A stretch of 64,000 nucleotides of DNA from CAZUDO01 sp964618895 (GTDB lineage Bacteria > Desulfobacterota > Binatia > DP-6): positions 1-64,000 of the forward strand of contig CAZUDO010000054.1 of NCBI GenBank assembly GCA_964618895.1. Direction: 5' to 3'. Below are positions 32,537 to 41,055 of this stretch, one piece after another. Both the position numbers and the translations under genes were made by a program. The notes beneath the pieces were generated by a model, which was given only the letters and a program-made list of their open reading frames with translations, searched no databases and was not told the origin of the DNA. How positions within the stretch are numbered: the stretch's first letter is position 1; every line of letters begins with the position of its first letter.

Positions 32537-34903
32537 GTGGTGTGGGGGTGTCGTTGGCTCGCGGCCGTGGTGTTGGTGGTGGGGTGGAATGCGAGCGCGG
32601 AGAGCCCGCCGGCAACCGGTGCAGAGGGACGGAGCCCGGGGGGCCCGTCCCTCCGCATCGAACAAGTAAGCATGCAGACCCAACCCGAGCCCGCCGTCCG
32701 GCTCGAGCTGTCGGCGCCGGCCGAGCCGCTGACCCGCATGCTGGCTGCGGACGGCGCGATGCCGGCGCGCCTCTATGTCGACGTGCACGGCGCGACGCTC
32801 GGCCCGAAGGTGCAGCGGCAGATCGCGGGTGCCGGCCCCGTGCTGCGCATCCGGACGGCGCAGTTCGGTCCCGACACCGTGCGCGTGGTGGTGGAGCTGG
32901 CACGCCCGATCGCGTTCGCCGCCGGCGCGAACGGGAGCAGCGTCACCATCGTGTTGGGTGGCGGTGGCGTGCCCGCAGGCGCGGCGAAGACGACGCCGAA
33001 GGACGGACCGCCGACGCTGTCGCCCGCATCGACAGCCGTCGCCGACCATTCGCCGGCGGCGTTCGCTACGGCGGACGCCGCGCCCGCGCTCGTGACCGTC
33101 GCTGGCGTGCCCTTCGTGTGGCCGGCGCTGGAGGCGTCGGAATACCGGGACCCGGCCGCCGCCGGCCATTGCCATCTGGTCGCCGGCTGGCAACGGGGCG
33201 CCGCGCCGGCGGGCAACCCGGGGAACGGGACGTCTGCCGCGAGCCGCTATCTGGCCGCCGACCTCGCCTTCCTGAACGCCGCTCATGGCCGCGACGACTA
33301 CTTCGCAGCGGTGGCGGCCTACAGCCGCGCCCTGCACGAGGATCCCGGCTTTCCCGATGCGGCGCGCGCGCAGCTCATGCTCGGGCTCGCCAACCTGACC
33401 CTGTCGCTCGCACCCGAGGCGGGCGCCGCGTTCACGGTCTTCGAGAAGCACCATCCACAGAGCGTCCTGCTGCCGTATGCGCGTCTCGGGCTCGCCACCT
33501 CGCTTCGCCTGCGCCGGCGCCCGGCACAGGCGAAGAATATCCTGGACGGCCTGCTCGCCCACGCCAGCGCCGGCGTGGTCTGTCGCGCCCGGCGCGAAGC
33601 GGCGGCGCTGGCGCACGCGGCCGACACGCCGGCCGTCACGGCGGCGGCCTATCGGACGCTCGAAGAGCGCTGTCCGGATCAGCTCGACGAGCCCGGCGTG
33701 CTCGCCGACGCGGCCGAGGCGTATCTGGCGGCCGGGGACCGGCAGGGCGTGGATCGGCTGCTCGGCCATCCGCGTGAGGGCCGGCTCGACGCCGAGCGGG
33801 CCCGTCTTCACATGCTGGGCGGCATGCTGCAGGTGGAGGTGGGCAACGGCTATCGCGCCCGCCAGGAGTTCGAGCGCGTGGTCGCCCTGCAGCCGGGTCT
33901 TCCGCTGGCCACCGAAGCGCGCATGCGCCTGGCACTCCTGTACGGCGACGAGAACCCGGAGCGGGTCACGGCGGCGCTCATCGCGCTGGCCGCCGAGCCG
34001 GCGCCGGCGGCGTTGCGGGCTGCCATGCTCGGCGCGGCGGCCGAGGTGCACGTCAAGGGCGGACGGTTCGCCGAGGCGCTCGCGGTCCTCGACCGCGTAT
34101 CGGGGCTCGGCCCGGCGGGGCAGGCGCAGGCCGCGCCGCGGCGGCGCGAGCTGTACGGGCGCTGGATCGCGACCCTGCACGCGCGCGACGACCTGGCAGG
34201 GCTGGTCACGCTGTACGCCGCGCGCGCCACCGACATCGCGACCGTCGCCGAGCTGCCGGACCGGCTGGCGGTAGCCGACGCGCTCACCCGCCTCGGGCTC
34301 CCGGCCAGCGCGGTCACGCTGCTCGAGTCAGCGGCGCAGCACTCGACCGACGCCGCGCTGGCGCTCGTCGAGGCCACGCTCGCGACCGGGGACGCCGAGC
34401 GTGCCCTGGCGCAGGCGCGCCGGTTGCGCTCGGGGAAGGAGAAGCTCGCGCCCGCCCTCAGCGCCCGTCTCGAGCGTGCGGCCGCGCGGGCGGCGCTCGG
34501 AGCCGGCGACCTCGAGACCGCAGCGACCGAGGCCGAGCGGGTCGACGACCCGGAGCTGCGCGCACAGGTGGCCGCCGCGGTGCTGTCGCTGCCGGGCGGG
34601 CCGGCGCGCGCGCAGGCACTGCTCGCGCCGGTGCTTGCCGCCGACACCCCGCCGGTGCGCGCGTTGCTGGTCGCCGGCGGCGCCGCGGCGGCGGCCGCCG
34701 AGTGGGATGCGGCCGCGACCGCGTACGGGCGGGCGCTGGCGCACGCCAGCGGCGCCGAGCGGATCGAGGCCGGCGCCGGCCTGGCGCGCGCGGCGCGTGC
34801 GCGTGGCGACGGGGCGCAGGCGGAGATGGCATTGGCCGCGCTCGCTACGACGAAGGAGGCGCTGCCCAAGCGCGTTGCGGCCGTCGTCGGGGCGCCCCAA
34901 TGA
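32537..34903 (+). CDS. AMIN-domain and tetratricopeptide-repeat envelope protein
   Basis: About 788 residues. A signal peptide (core WLAAVVLVVGW, cleavage after SAES or nearby) is followed by an AMIN-like domain (about 30-140, with RLELSAPAEPLTRMLA and VRVVVELARPIAF), as in PilQ and AmiC. From about 200 on, repeated helical pairs rich in Ala-Leu-Glu resemble TPRs. The open frame extends to ATGs at 32468 and 32366, but the perfect sigma-54 promoter at 32493-32508 implies a GTG start near 32537. It ends with ATGA overlapping the kinase gene. It may be a peptidoglycan-anchored assembly or sensing partner of the flagellar kinase; this is inferred. Confidence 0.75.
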   Translation: MVWGCRWLAAVVLVVGWNASAESPPATGAEGRSPGGPSLRIEQVSMQTQPEPAVRLELSAPAEPLTRMLAADGAMPARLYVDVHGATLGPKVQRQIAGAGPVLRIRTAQFGPDTVRVVVELARPIAFAAGANGSSVTIVLGGGGVPAGAAKTTPKDGPPTLSPASTAVADHSPAAFATADAAPALVTVAGVPFVWPALEASEYRDPAAAGHCHLVAGWQRGAAPAGNPGNGTSAASRYLAADLAFLNAAHGRDDYFAAVAAYSRALHEDPGFPDAARAQLMLGLANLTLSLAPEAGAAFTVFEKHHPQSVLLPYARLGLATSLRLRRRPAQAKNILDGLLAHASAGVVCRARREAAALAHAADTPAVTAAAYRTLEERCPDQLDEPGVLADAAEAYLAAGDRQGVDRLLGHPREGRLDAERARLHMLGGMLQVEVGNGYRARQEFERVVALQPGLPLATEARMRLALLYGDENPERVTAALIALAAEPAPAALRAAMLGAAAEVHVKGGRFAEALAVLDRVSGLGPAGQAQAAPRRRELYGRWIATLHARDDLAGLVTLYAARATDIATVAELPDRLAVADALTRLGLPASAVTLLESAAQHSTDAALALVEATLATGDAERALAQARRLRSGKEKLAPALSARLERAAARAALGAGDLETAATEAERVDDPELRAQVAAAVLSLPGGPARAQALLAPVLAADTPPVRALLVAGGAAAAAAEWDAAATAYGRALAHASGAERIEAGAGLARAARARGDGAQAEMALAALATTKEALPKRVAAVVGAPQ

Positions 34904-35802
34904 GCACGCTGGCCGCGCTGTCGCTGCCCCTGCCCGAGCCCGCGGTGCTGGGTGGTCTGACCGAGGCCTTCGACACCTTCGCCGCCGCGACCACGCGTCT
35001 CGAGCACGAGTACGCCGCGTTGCAGCAACGGGTGCGGCGCCTGACCGCCGAGCTGGAGGAGAAGAACCGCCTGCTCGCCGCCAGCCTCGAGCGCGAACGC
35101 CGGCTCGAGGCCGAGGCGGTGCGCGCCAGCCGGCTCGCCGCCATGGGCGAGATGGCCGCCATGCTGGCGCACGAAGTACGCAACCCGCTCGGGGCGATGG
35201 AGCTGTTCACCGGGCTGCTCCTGCAGGACCTGCGCGATCGTCCCGACACGCAGCGGCTGGCGCAGCAGGTGGCGCACGGCATCGTCGACCTGAACCACCT
35301 GGTGACCAACCTGCTCGAGTTCACGCGCACGCGCAGGCCAGAGCGGGTCCCGGTCGACTGCGACGCGCTCGCCGACGAGGCACTGCGCTACGTGGCGGAC
35401 CTGTCCGGCGCGTGCAACGTGCAGGTCGGTCGCGACCGCTCGGCGCCGGTGGTGGCGCTCGCCGACCCGCATCTCCTGCGGCCGGTGCTGCTGAACCTGA
35501 TCCGTAACGCCCTGCAGGCGATGGGCGAGGGCGGCACGCTCACCGTGCACACGCGTGCGGCCGACGGCGAAGTCGCGATCGCCGTTGCCGACACGGGCCC
35601 GGGCATCGCCCCCGAGGCGCGCGAGGAGATCTTCCGGCCCTTCTACTCGACCCGCGCGAAGGGCACGGGGCTCGGGCTGGCGGTGGCCCGCAGCCTGGTC
35701 GAGGCGATGGGCGGACGGCTGGCGCTGGTGAGCGAACGCGGCCGGGGCGCGACCTTCACCGTGACCCTGCCGGCGGCGGTGGAGGAGGAGAGCGAGGCAT
35801 GA
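34900..35802 (+). CDS. flrB: FlrB/FleS-like flagellar sensor histidine kinase
   Basis: This soluble 300-residue kinase has an N-terminal coiled coil (about 20-75) and no membrane segment. The HisKA domain has MLAHEVRNPLGAMELF. The HATPase domain has LLNLIRNALQAMGEGG (N box), ADTGPGIAP (G1) and GTGLGLAVA (G2). This domain plan, and the location just ahead of an NtrC-type regulator and fliE, match FlrB/FleS kinases that phosphorylate the class III flagellar activator. Its ATG overlaps the TPR gene stop, and its end overlaps the regulator start. Confidence 0.87.
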   Translation: MSTLAALSLPLPEPAVLGGLTEAFDTFAAATTRLEHEYAALQQRVRRLTAELEEKNRLLAASLERERRLEAEAVRASRLAAMGEMAAMLAHEVRNPLGAMELFTGLLLQDLRDRPDTQRLAQQVAHGIVDLNHLVTNLLEFTRTRRPERVPVDCDALADEALRYVADLSGACNVQVGRDRSAPVVALADPHLLRPVLLNLIRNALQAMGEGGTLTVHTRAADGEVAIAVADTGPGIAPEAREEIFRPFYSTRAKGTGLGLAVARSLVEAMGGRLALVSERGRGATFTVTLPAAVEEESEA

Positions 35803-37193
35803 GCGACGGACGGCGGATTCTGGTGGTCGACGACGAGCCCGGCATGCGCGCCGGGGTGGCGGAGGTGCTGGCCCGCGGCGGCTTCGCCGTCGAGCAGGCG
35901 GCCACCGGCGAAGACGGCCTGGCGCGACTCGAGCAGGGCGGGATCGACCTGCTGGTGACGGACCTGCGTATGCCGGGGATCGACGGCCTGGAGCTGCTCC
36001 GGCGCGCGGGCGCGTCGGGGTGCTGCCCACCGGCGATCGTCGTCACCGCCCACGGCACGGTCGAGGACGCGGTCGCGGCCATGAAGCTCAACGCCTTCGA
36101 CTTCCTGACCAAGCCGTTCTCGCCCGCGGATCTTCTGCACCTGGCCGAGCGCGCGTTGGCGCGCGCCGACGCGCGCGATCCGTCGCCGCCCGCGGCCGGC
36201 CTCGGTACGGGCCGCGCCCGCGGCGGCGAGACGACGCCGCGCCGGCGCCAGATCCTCACCCGCGATCCCGCCATGCGGCGCGTGCTCGAGATCGCCGACA
36301 GCGTCGCCTCGAGTCGCGCGCCGGTGCTGGTCCAGGGCGAGAGCGGCACCGGCAAGGAGCTCCTGGCGCGCTACCTGCACGAGCGCGGCAGCCGCCGCGG
36401 CAAGCCGTTCGTGGCCGTCAACTGCGCCGCTCTACCGCGCGACCTCCTGGAGAGCGAGCTGTTCGGGCACGAGCGCGGCGCCTTCACCGGCGCCATCGGA
36501 CGCAAGATCGGCAAGTTCGAGCTCGCCAACGGCGGCACCATCCTGCTCGACGAGATCAGCGAGATGGAGCTCGGCCTGCAGGCGAAACTGCTGCGCGTCC
36601 TGCAGGAATACGAGGTCGACCGCGTCGGCGGGGCGGCGCCGGTGCCGATCGACGTGCGCGTGGTCTCCACCACCAACCGCCGGCTGCGCGAGATGGTCGA
36701 TCGCGGCCGCTTCCGCGAGGACCTCTACTATCGCCTGACGGTGGTGCCGCTGGTGGTCCCGCCGCTGCGCGAGCGGCGCGGCGACGTGGAGCTGCTCGCC
36801 GACCACTTCCTGGCCCACTTCGGCGAGGGCCGCGGGCTCAGCTTCTCGCCCGAGGCGCGGACGGCCCTGGGGGTACGGCCCTGGGCGGGAAACGTCCGCG
36901 AGCTGGAGAACACGATCGAGCGTGCGGCGCTCCTGGCGCGCGGTCCGGTGCTCGGTCCCCCCGACCTGGAGGACCGCGAGCCGCCGGCGCTGCGGCTCGA
37001 TCGGCCGGGCCTGGCCGGGCTCACGCTGCGCGAGATGGAGCGCCAGGCCATCCTCCAGACGCTGACGCGGACGCACAACAACCGCACCCAGGCGGCGCGG
37101 CTGCTCGGCATCAGCATCCGCACCCTGCGCAACAAGCTTGCCGAGTACCGCCAGCGGGGCGAACTCGAGCCGGCGCTGCAGCCAGGAAATTGA
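35799..37193 (+). CDS. flrC: FlrC/FleR-like sigma-54-dependent flagellar activator
   Basis: This 464-residue NtrC-type regulator has a receiver (1-122, Asp55 in VTDLRMP) and a linker rich in Pro/Gly/Arg. The AAA+ domain has Walker A GESGTGKE, the sigma-54 loop GAFTGA and Walker B GTILLDE. The C-terminal Fis-type helix-turn-helix is NRTQAARLLGISIRTLRNKL. It overlaps the kinase gene (ATGA). With four sigma-54 promoters ahead of flagellar units in the window, it is the likely activator of fliE, fliK and fliL transcription. A master regulator of the FleQ/FlrA type is not in the window. Confidence 0.9.
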   Translation: MSDGRRILVVDDEPGMRAGVAEVLARGGFAVEQAATGEDGLARLEQGGIDLLVTDLRMPGIDGLELLRRAGASGCCPPAIVVTAHGTVEDAVAAMKLNAFDFLTKPFSPADLLHLAERALARADARDPSPPAAGLGTGRARGGETTPRRRQILTRDPAMRRVLEIADSVASSRAPVLVQGESGTGKELLARYLHERGSRRGKPFVAVNCAALPRDLLESELFGHERGAFTGAIGRKIGKFELANGGTILLDEISEMELGLQAKLLRVLQEYEVDRVGGAAPVPIDVRVVSTTNRRLREMVDRGRFREDLYYRLTVVPLVVPPLRERRGDVELLADHFLAHFGEGRGLSFSPEARTALGVRPWAGNVRELENTIERAALLARGPVLGPPDLEDREPPALRLDRPGLAGLTLREMERQAILQTLTRTHNNRTQAARLLGISIRTLRNKLAEYRQRGELEPALQPGN

Positions 37194-37236
37194 CCCGCGC
37201 CCGGCGGGCGGCCGCGCGCGGATGCCCGCCGTTTCG

Positions 37237-37252
37237 CGGAACGGGAATTGCT
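37237..37252 (+). promoter_or_regulatory. Sigma-54 promoter of the fliE operon
   Basis: CGGAACG-GGAA-TTGCT matches TGGCACG-N4-TTGCW at ten of twelve defined positions. GG (37238-37239) and GC (37250-37251) are ten bases apart. Transcription would start near 37263, about 60 bases before the fliE ATG. Confidence 0.65.
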
Positions 37253-37325
37253 GAAGTGCTGAAGTAGAAGCTGGCCGAAGCCGCGCTCGCCATCGGCGGC
37301 TAGGCGCGGAATCGAGGAGACGCCC

Positions 37326-37640
37326 ATGACCGTGAACACGCTGACCTCGCGCCTGCTGCCCAACCCCGCCGACCTGGAGAAGGCCGCCAGGTCCGGAGCA
37401 GCCGACAAGGCCCCCGGCGCCGCCAGCTTCCAGCAGGTGCTCGCCGACTCCCTCCAGCAGGTCAACGCCGCCCAGCACCAGGCCGACGACGCCATCCAGT
37501 CGCTCGCCACCGGCGGCAACACCACCCTCCACGACACCCTGCTCGCCGTCCAGCAGGCCGAGCTGTCGTTCAAGCTGATGATGCACGTCCGCAACAAGCT
37601 GGTGGAGGCCTATCAGGAGGTCCTCCGCATGCAGGTCTGA
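37326..37640 (+). CDS. fliE: Flagellar hook-basal body protein FliE
   Basis: This 104-residue protein has the family's C-terminal signature: DTLLAVQQAELSFKLMMHVR and NKLVEAYQEVLRMQV. Length is normal. FliE links the MS ring to the proximal rod and sits in the export channel. It has GAGGAG upstream of the ATG and is the first gene of the fliEFGHIJ unit. The flgB and flgC genes that usually precede fliE are not here; the FlrBC-like pair occupies that place instead. Confidence 0.95.
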   Translation: MTVNTLTSRLLPNPADLEKAARSGAADKAPGAASFQQVLADSLQQVNAAQHQADDAIQSLATGGNTTLHDTLLAVQQAELSFKLMMHVRNKLVEAYQEVLRMQV

Positions 37641-37662
37641 GGAACGAGACGTGGGAGCTCAA

Positions 37663-37776
37663 CGTGATACCCGCCAGGCGGCGGCTCGGGGGTGCGGCCG
37701 TGCGCGCGCCCAGTCTCCGACCCCGCACCGCCGCGGCCGCACCCCCGAGCCGTCGCCGCGCATGTCGGGGATCACG
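37663..37776. repeat. Imperfect inverted repeat between fliE and fliF
   Basis: Arms 37679-37700 and 37734-37755 are complementary at 21 of 22 positions, around a 33-base centre. The symmetry continues outward imperfectly (GTGATACCCG on the left, its near complement CGGGGATCAC on the right), giving arms of about 40 bases. The structure fills nearly the whole fliE-fliF gap. It could fold into a stable mRNA hairpin that alters the fliE:fliF ratio, or be a palindromic mobile element. Confidence 0.7.
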
Positions 37777-37790
37777 ATGAGGGGCCCTAG

Positions 37791-39356
37791 ATGAATCAGC
37801 GGATGCAGCAGGTCTGGAGCCAGCTTGCGGCGTTTTTCCTGGCGCAGCCGCCGGCGCGGCGGGTGGCGATTGCCGCGGTGGGGCTGGTGTCGGTCGTCGG
37901 TGTGCTCGGCGTGGCGTGGTGGGTGCAGCAGCCGTTGTTGCGGCCGTTGTTCACCAATCTGGGGGAGCGCGACGCCAGTGCCATCGTGGAGGCGCTGCGT
38001 GCCGAGAAGGTGTCCTTTGAGCTCGATGACGGCGGTCGGGCCGTGCTGGTACCGGCCGAGAGGCTGTACGAGCTGCGCCTGGCGCTTGCCAGCCGCGGTT
38101 TGCCCGAGGGCGGCGGCGTCGGCTTCGAGATCTTCGACAAGCAGGCGCTCGGCCAGACCGACTTCCTGCAGCATCTGAACTTCCAGCGCGCTCTTCAGGG
38201 CGAGCTCGGCCGCACCATCGCCCAGCTGGGTGGGGTCGAGTCGGCGCGCGTGCACCTGGCCATGCCGGAACGTTCGCTGTTCGTGGCCGAGGACCGCCGG
38301 CCGTCGGCGTCGGTGGTGGTGAAGCTCGCCAGCGGCCGCGCGCTCGGGCGCGCGCAGATCGACGGCATCGTGCATCTGGTGGCGGCCAGCGTGGAGGGCA
38401 TGGACCCGGCGTCGGTCACGGTGGTCGACGACGGCGGGCGCATCCTCACTCCCAACCGGCGCGAGGACGAGACCGGCGGCGCCTCCGGCGGCGCGCTCGA
38501 GATCCAGCGCGCGACCGAGCGGCAGCTGGAGGAGCGTGTCGAGAGCATGCTCGGTGCGGTGGTCGGGCGCGACAAGGCCATCGCCCGCGTGGCGGCCACG
38601 CTCGATTTCGCACGCGTCGAGCGCACCGAGGAGACCTTCGACCCAGCCAAGACGGCGCTGCGCACCCAGCGCTCGATGCGCGAGAAGACCATGGAGAACA
38701 CCCCGGCCGGCGGCCCGCCCGGGGTGCAGGCCAACCTGACCAACGAAGCCGGCGCGGAGCAGGGCGACAACGTCAAGGCCGAGCGCCGCGACGAGAGCCA
38801 GAGCTACGAGGTGTCGAAGGTCGTGTCGCGCACCGTCGCGCCCGTCGGCATGCTGAAGCAGCTGTCGGTGGCCGTGCTCATCGACGGCACCTACACGGAG
38901 CAGGACGGCAAGCGCGTGTTCACACCGCGCCCGCAGGAGGAGCTCGACCGCCTGCGCGAGCTGGTGAAGAGCGCGATCGGCTTCTCCGAGGAGCGCAAGG
39001 ACAAGATCGAAGTCGCGAGCGTGCCATTCCAGGCCGAGGAAGTCGCGGCGGGCGAAGGCCCCCTGGCGGCGGTGTGGCGCTGGGCGCCGGCCGTGCTGAC
39101 GCGGCTGCTCGGCGTCGCGTTCGCGGCCGCCATGCTGCTCTGGGTGGTACGGCCGCTCGTCCTGGGGCTCGCCACCCGCCGCGGCGGCGCGGGCGCGGCC
39201 CTGCCGGGCGGCGTCGTGCTGACCGGAATGGACGCCGCCATGGCCGAGCTGGCGCAGCACAACCTGGCCCTGGCGCACCAGCACCCCGAGCGCGCGGCCC
39301 GCCTGGTCCGCGAGTGGCTGGTCGAGTCGGCGGACCGCGGCGTGCCGACGAGCTGA
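37791..39356 (+). CDS. fliF: Flagellar MS-ring protein FliF
   Basis: A 521-residue protein with an N-terminal membrane helix (IAAVGLVSVVGVLGVAWWV), two ring-building motifs (LFTNLGERDASAIVEALR and the RALQGELGRTIAQLGGVESA region), a central beta-collar and a C-terminal helix (LLGVAFAAAMLLWVVRPLVL). The cytoplasmic tail ends with VREWLVES, the FliG-binding part. It forms the inner-membrane ring of the basal body and houses the export gate. Its TGA overlaps the fliG ATG (TGATG). Confidence 0.95.
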   Translation: MNQRMQQVWSQLAAFFLAQPPARRVAIAAVGLVSVVGVLGVAWWVQQPLLRPLFTNLGERDASAIVEALRAEKVSFELDDGGRAVLVPAERLYELRLALASRGLPEGGGVGFEIFDKQALGQTDFLQHLNFQRALQGELGRTIAQLGGVESARVHLAMPERSLFVAEDRRPSASVVVKLASGRALGRAQIDGIVHLVAASVEGMDPASVTVVDDGGRILTPNRREDETGGASGGALEIQRATERQLEERVESMLGAVVGRDKAIARVAATLDFARVERTEETFDPAKTALRTQRSMREKTMENTPAGGPPGVQANLTNEAGAEQGDNVKAERRDESQSYEVSKVVSRTVAPVGMLKQLSVAVLIDGTYTEQDGKRVFTPRPQEELDRLRELVKSAIGFSEERKDKIEVASVPFQAEEVAAGEGPLAAVWRWAPAVLTRLLGVAFAAAMLLWVVRPLVLGLATRRGGAGAALPGGVVLTGMDAAMAELAQHNLALAHQHPERAARLVREWLVESADRGVPTS

Positions 39357-40423
39357 TGGCCGACACGGCGCTCAGGCCCCGCACTTTGCACCCGCCGGCG
39401 GTCGGCGGGCTCGAGAAAGCGGCCATCCTGCTGCTTACGCTGGGGTCCGAGACGGCGGGCAACGTCTTTCGCCATCTGAGCGAGGCGGAGATCCGCCAGC
39501 TCACCAGCGCGATGGCGCGCCTGCGCAGCATCCCGCGCGCGCAGGCGGCGGCGGTGCACGAGGAGGCGTGGCGCTGGCTGTCGAGCCGGGACGGGTTCCT
39601 GGTCGACGGCGAGCAGTTCGCGCGCCAGCTGATCGCGGCGCGGGCGGCGGCTGCCGGCGGCGGCCAGCAGCAGGACGCCGCGCGCGAGCTGTCGCGCTCG
39701 CTCGAGAGCGGGGACACGAACCGCCTGGCGGCGCCCCTGGAACCCCTGGCACCGCAGGTGATCGCCCAGATCCTGGCCGGCGAGCATCCGCAGGTCGTGG
39801 CCTTCGTGCTGTCCAACCTGCAGCCCAAGCAGGCGGCCGATGTCCTCGCCAAGCTACCGGAGGATATCGGGCCCGACATCCTGCATCGCATCTCGGAGCT
39901 GAAGGACGTGGCGCCCGAGCTGCTGGAGGAAGTGAGCGCCGTCCTGACGCGCGAGGTCGCGGGGCTCGCGAGCGGCACCGGCGAGTCGCGCACGGGGCCA
40001 GGCGGCGGCGCCAAGCGAGCCGCCGACATCATGAACCGGGCCGACAAGACGATCGAGCAGCGGGTCTTCACGTACCTGGACGAGGCCGCGCCCGAGGTCG
40101 CGGCGACCATCCGCAACTTGATGCTGACGTTCGAAGACATGCTGCGCCTCGAGAAGCGCGACATGCAGAGGTTGCTGAAGGACGTGGCGCGCGAGGACCT
40201 GATGCTGGCGCTCAGGACCGCCAGCCCGGCAATGCGCGAGAAGATCTTCGGCAACCTGTCCAGGCGGGCCGCCGAGATCATGCAGGACGACATGAGCCAG
40301 ATGGGCCCCGTCAAGCTGAAGAACGTCGAGAAGGCGCAGCACAACATCGTCGCCGTCGCGCGCCGGCTCGGCGAGGAGAACGAGATCACGCTGACGGCGG
40401 ATGGCGGAAGCGATGTCGTCTAG
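39356..40423 (+). CDS. fliG: Flagellar motor switch protein FliG
   Basis: This 355-residue protein has an N-domain (GLEKAAILLLTLGSETAGNV), a middle domain with the EHPQ motif (AGEHPQVVAFVLSNLQPKQA) and the C-terminal torque helix (FEDMLRLEKRDMQRLLKDV), with the charged residues that interact with stators. It binds FliF, FliM and MotA. The start overlaps the fliF stop, and its last 23 bases overlap fliH, so the unit is translationally coupled. Confidence 0.95.
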   Translation: MADTALRPRTLHPPAVGGLEKAAILLLTLGSETAGNVFRHLSEAEIRQLTSAMARLRSIPRAQAAAVHEEAWRWLSSRDGFLVDGEQFARQLIAARAAAAGGGQQQDAARELSRSLESGDTNRLAAPLEPLAPQVIAQILAGEHPQVVAFVLSNLQPKQAADVLAKLPEDIGPDILHRISELKDVAPELLEEVSAVLTREVAGLASGTGESRTGPGGGAKRAADIMNRADKTIEQRVFTYLDEAAPEVAATIRNLMLTFEDMLRLEKRDMQRLLKDVAREDLMLALRTASPAMREKIFGNLSRRAAEIMQDDMSQMGPVKLKNVEKAQHNIVAVARRLGEENEITLTADGGSDVV

Positions 40424-41045
40424 CTTCGTCCCGTTGGCCGGCGGGGACGTGGCGGTGCGCGAGTTCCGGCCCTTCCAGCCGGGGACGCGCCCCGACCCGG
40501 CGGGCGAGCCGATGCCCGCCGGCGGGGCGGACACGGCGGCGGTCGAGCCGGGCGACGAACTGCGACGCGTCTTTCAGGCCGGGTACGAAGCCGCGCGCGA
40601 GCAGCTGGGGAGTCAGATCGAGACCCCGATTGCCGAGTCGTTCGTGAAGGCCATCGAGGAGCTGGCAGCGTTCCGCGCGCGGCTGCGCGACCGCTACGAA
40701 CGCGAGCTGCTCGAGATCGCCCTCGGCGTGGCCCGGAAGGTCGTGCAGCAGGAGCTGTCCGACCGGCCCGAGATCTGGCTCACCATGTTGCGAGCGGCCG
40801 TCCGCCGCGTGGTCGAGCGCGAACGCATCGTGGTGCGCGTGCCGGCGGTACTGGCGACGTTCCTGCGCGCGCGCGTGCCCGAGCTGCGGGCGATGCTCGA
40901 CGACGTGAAGGAGCTCGCGATCGTGGAGGACCCGGGCCTGCCGCCCACGGGCTGTGTGATCGAGAGTCGCATGGGCGATGTCGACATCGGGGTCGACACG
41001 CAGCTCGAAGCCACGCGCGACGCGCTGCTGCCGGCGGACGACTAG
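40401..41045 (+). CDS. fliH: Flagellar export ATPase regulator FliH
   Basis: This 214-residue protein begins with a Pro-rich disordered segment followed by a long helix (EDELRRVFQAGYEAAREQLG region) and a C-terminal globular half with LLEIALGVARKVVQQELSD and the late GCVIESRMGDVDIGVDTQL, as in FliH/HrpE/YscL. Overlap with fliG and location before fliI support the call. It binds FliI and links the ATPase to the C ring. Confidence 0.88.
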   Translation: MAEAMSSSFVPLAGGDVAVREFRPFQPGTRPDPAGEPMPAGGADTAAVEPGDELRRVFQAGYEAAREQLGSQIETPIAESFVKAIEELAAFRARLRDRYERELLEIALGVARKVVQQELSDRPEIWLTMLRAAVRRVVERERIVVRVPAVLATFLRARVPELRAMLDDVKELAIVEDPGLPPTGCVIESRMGDVDIGVDTQLEATRDALLPADD

Positions 41046-41055
41046 ACGCGAGCCG

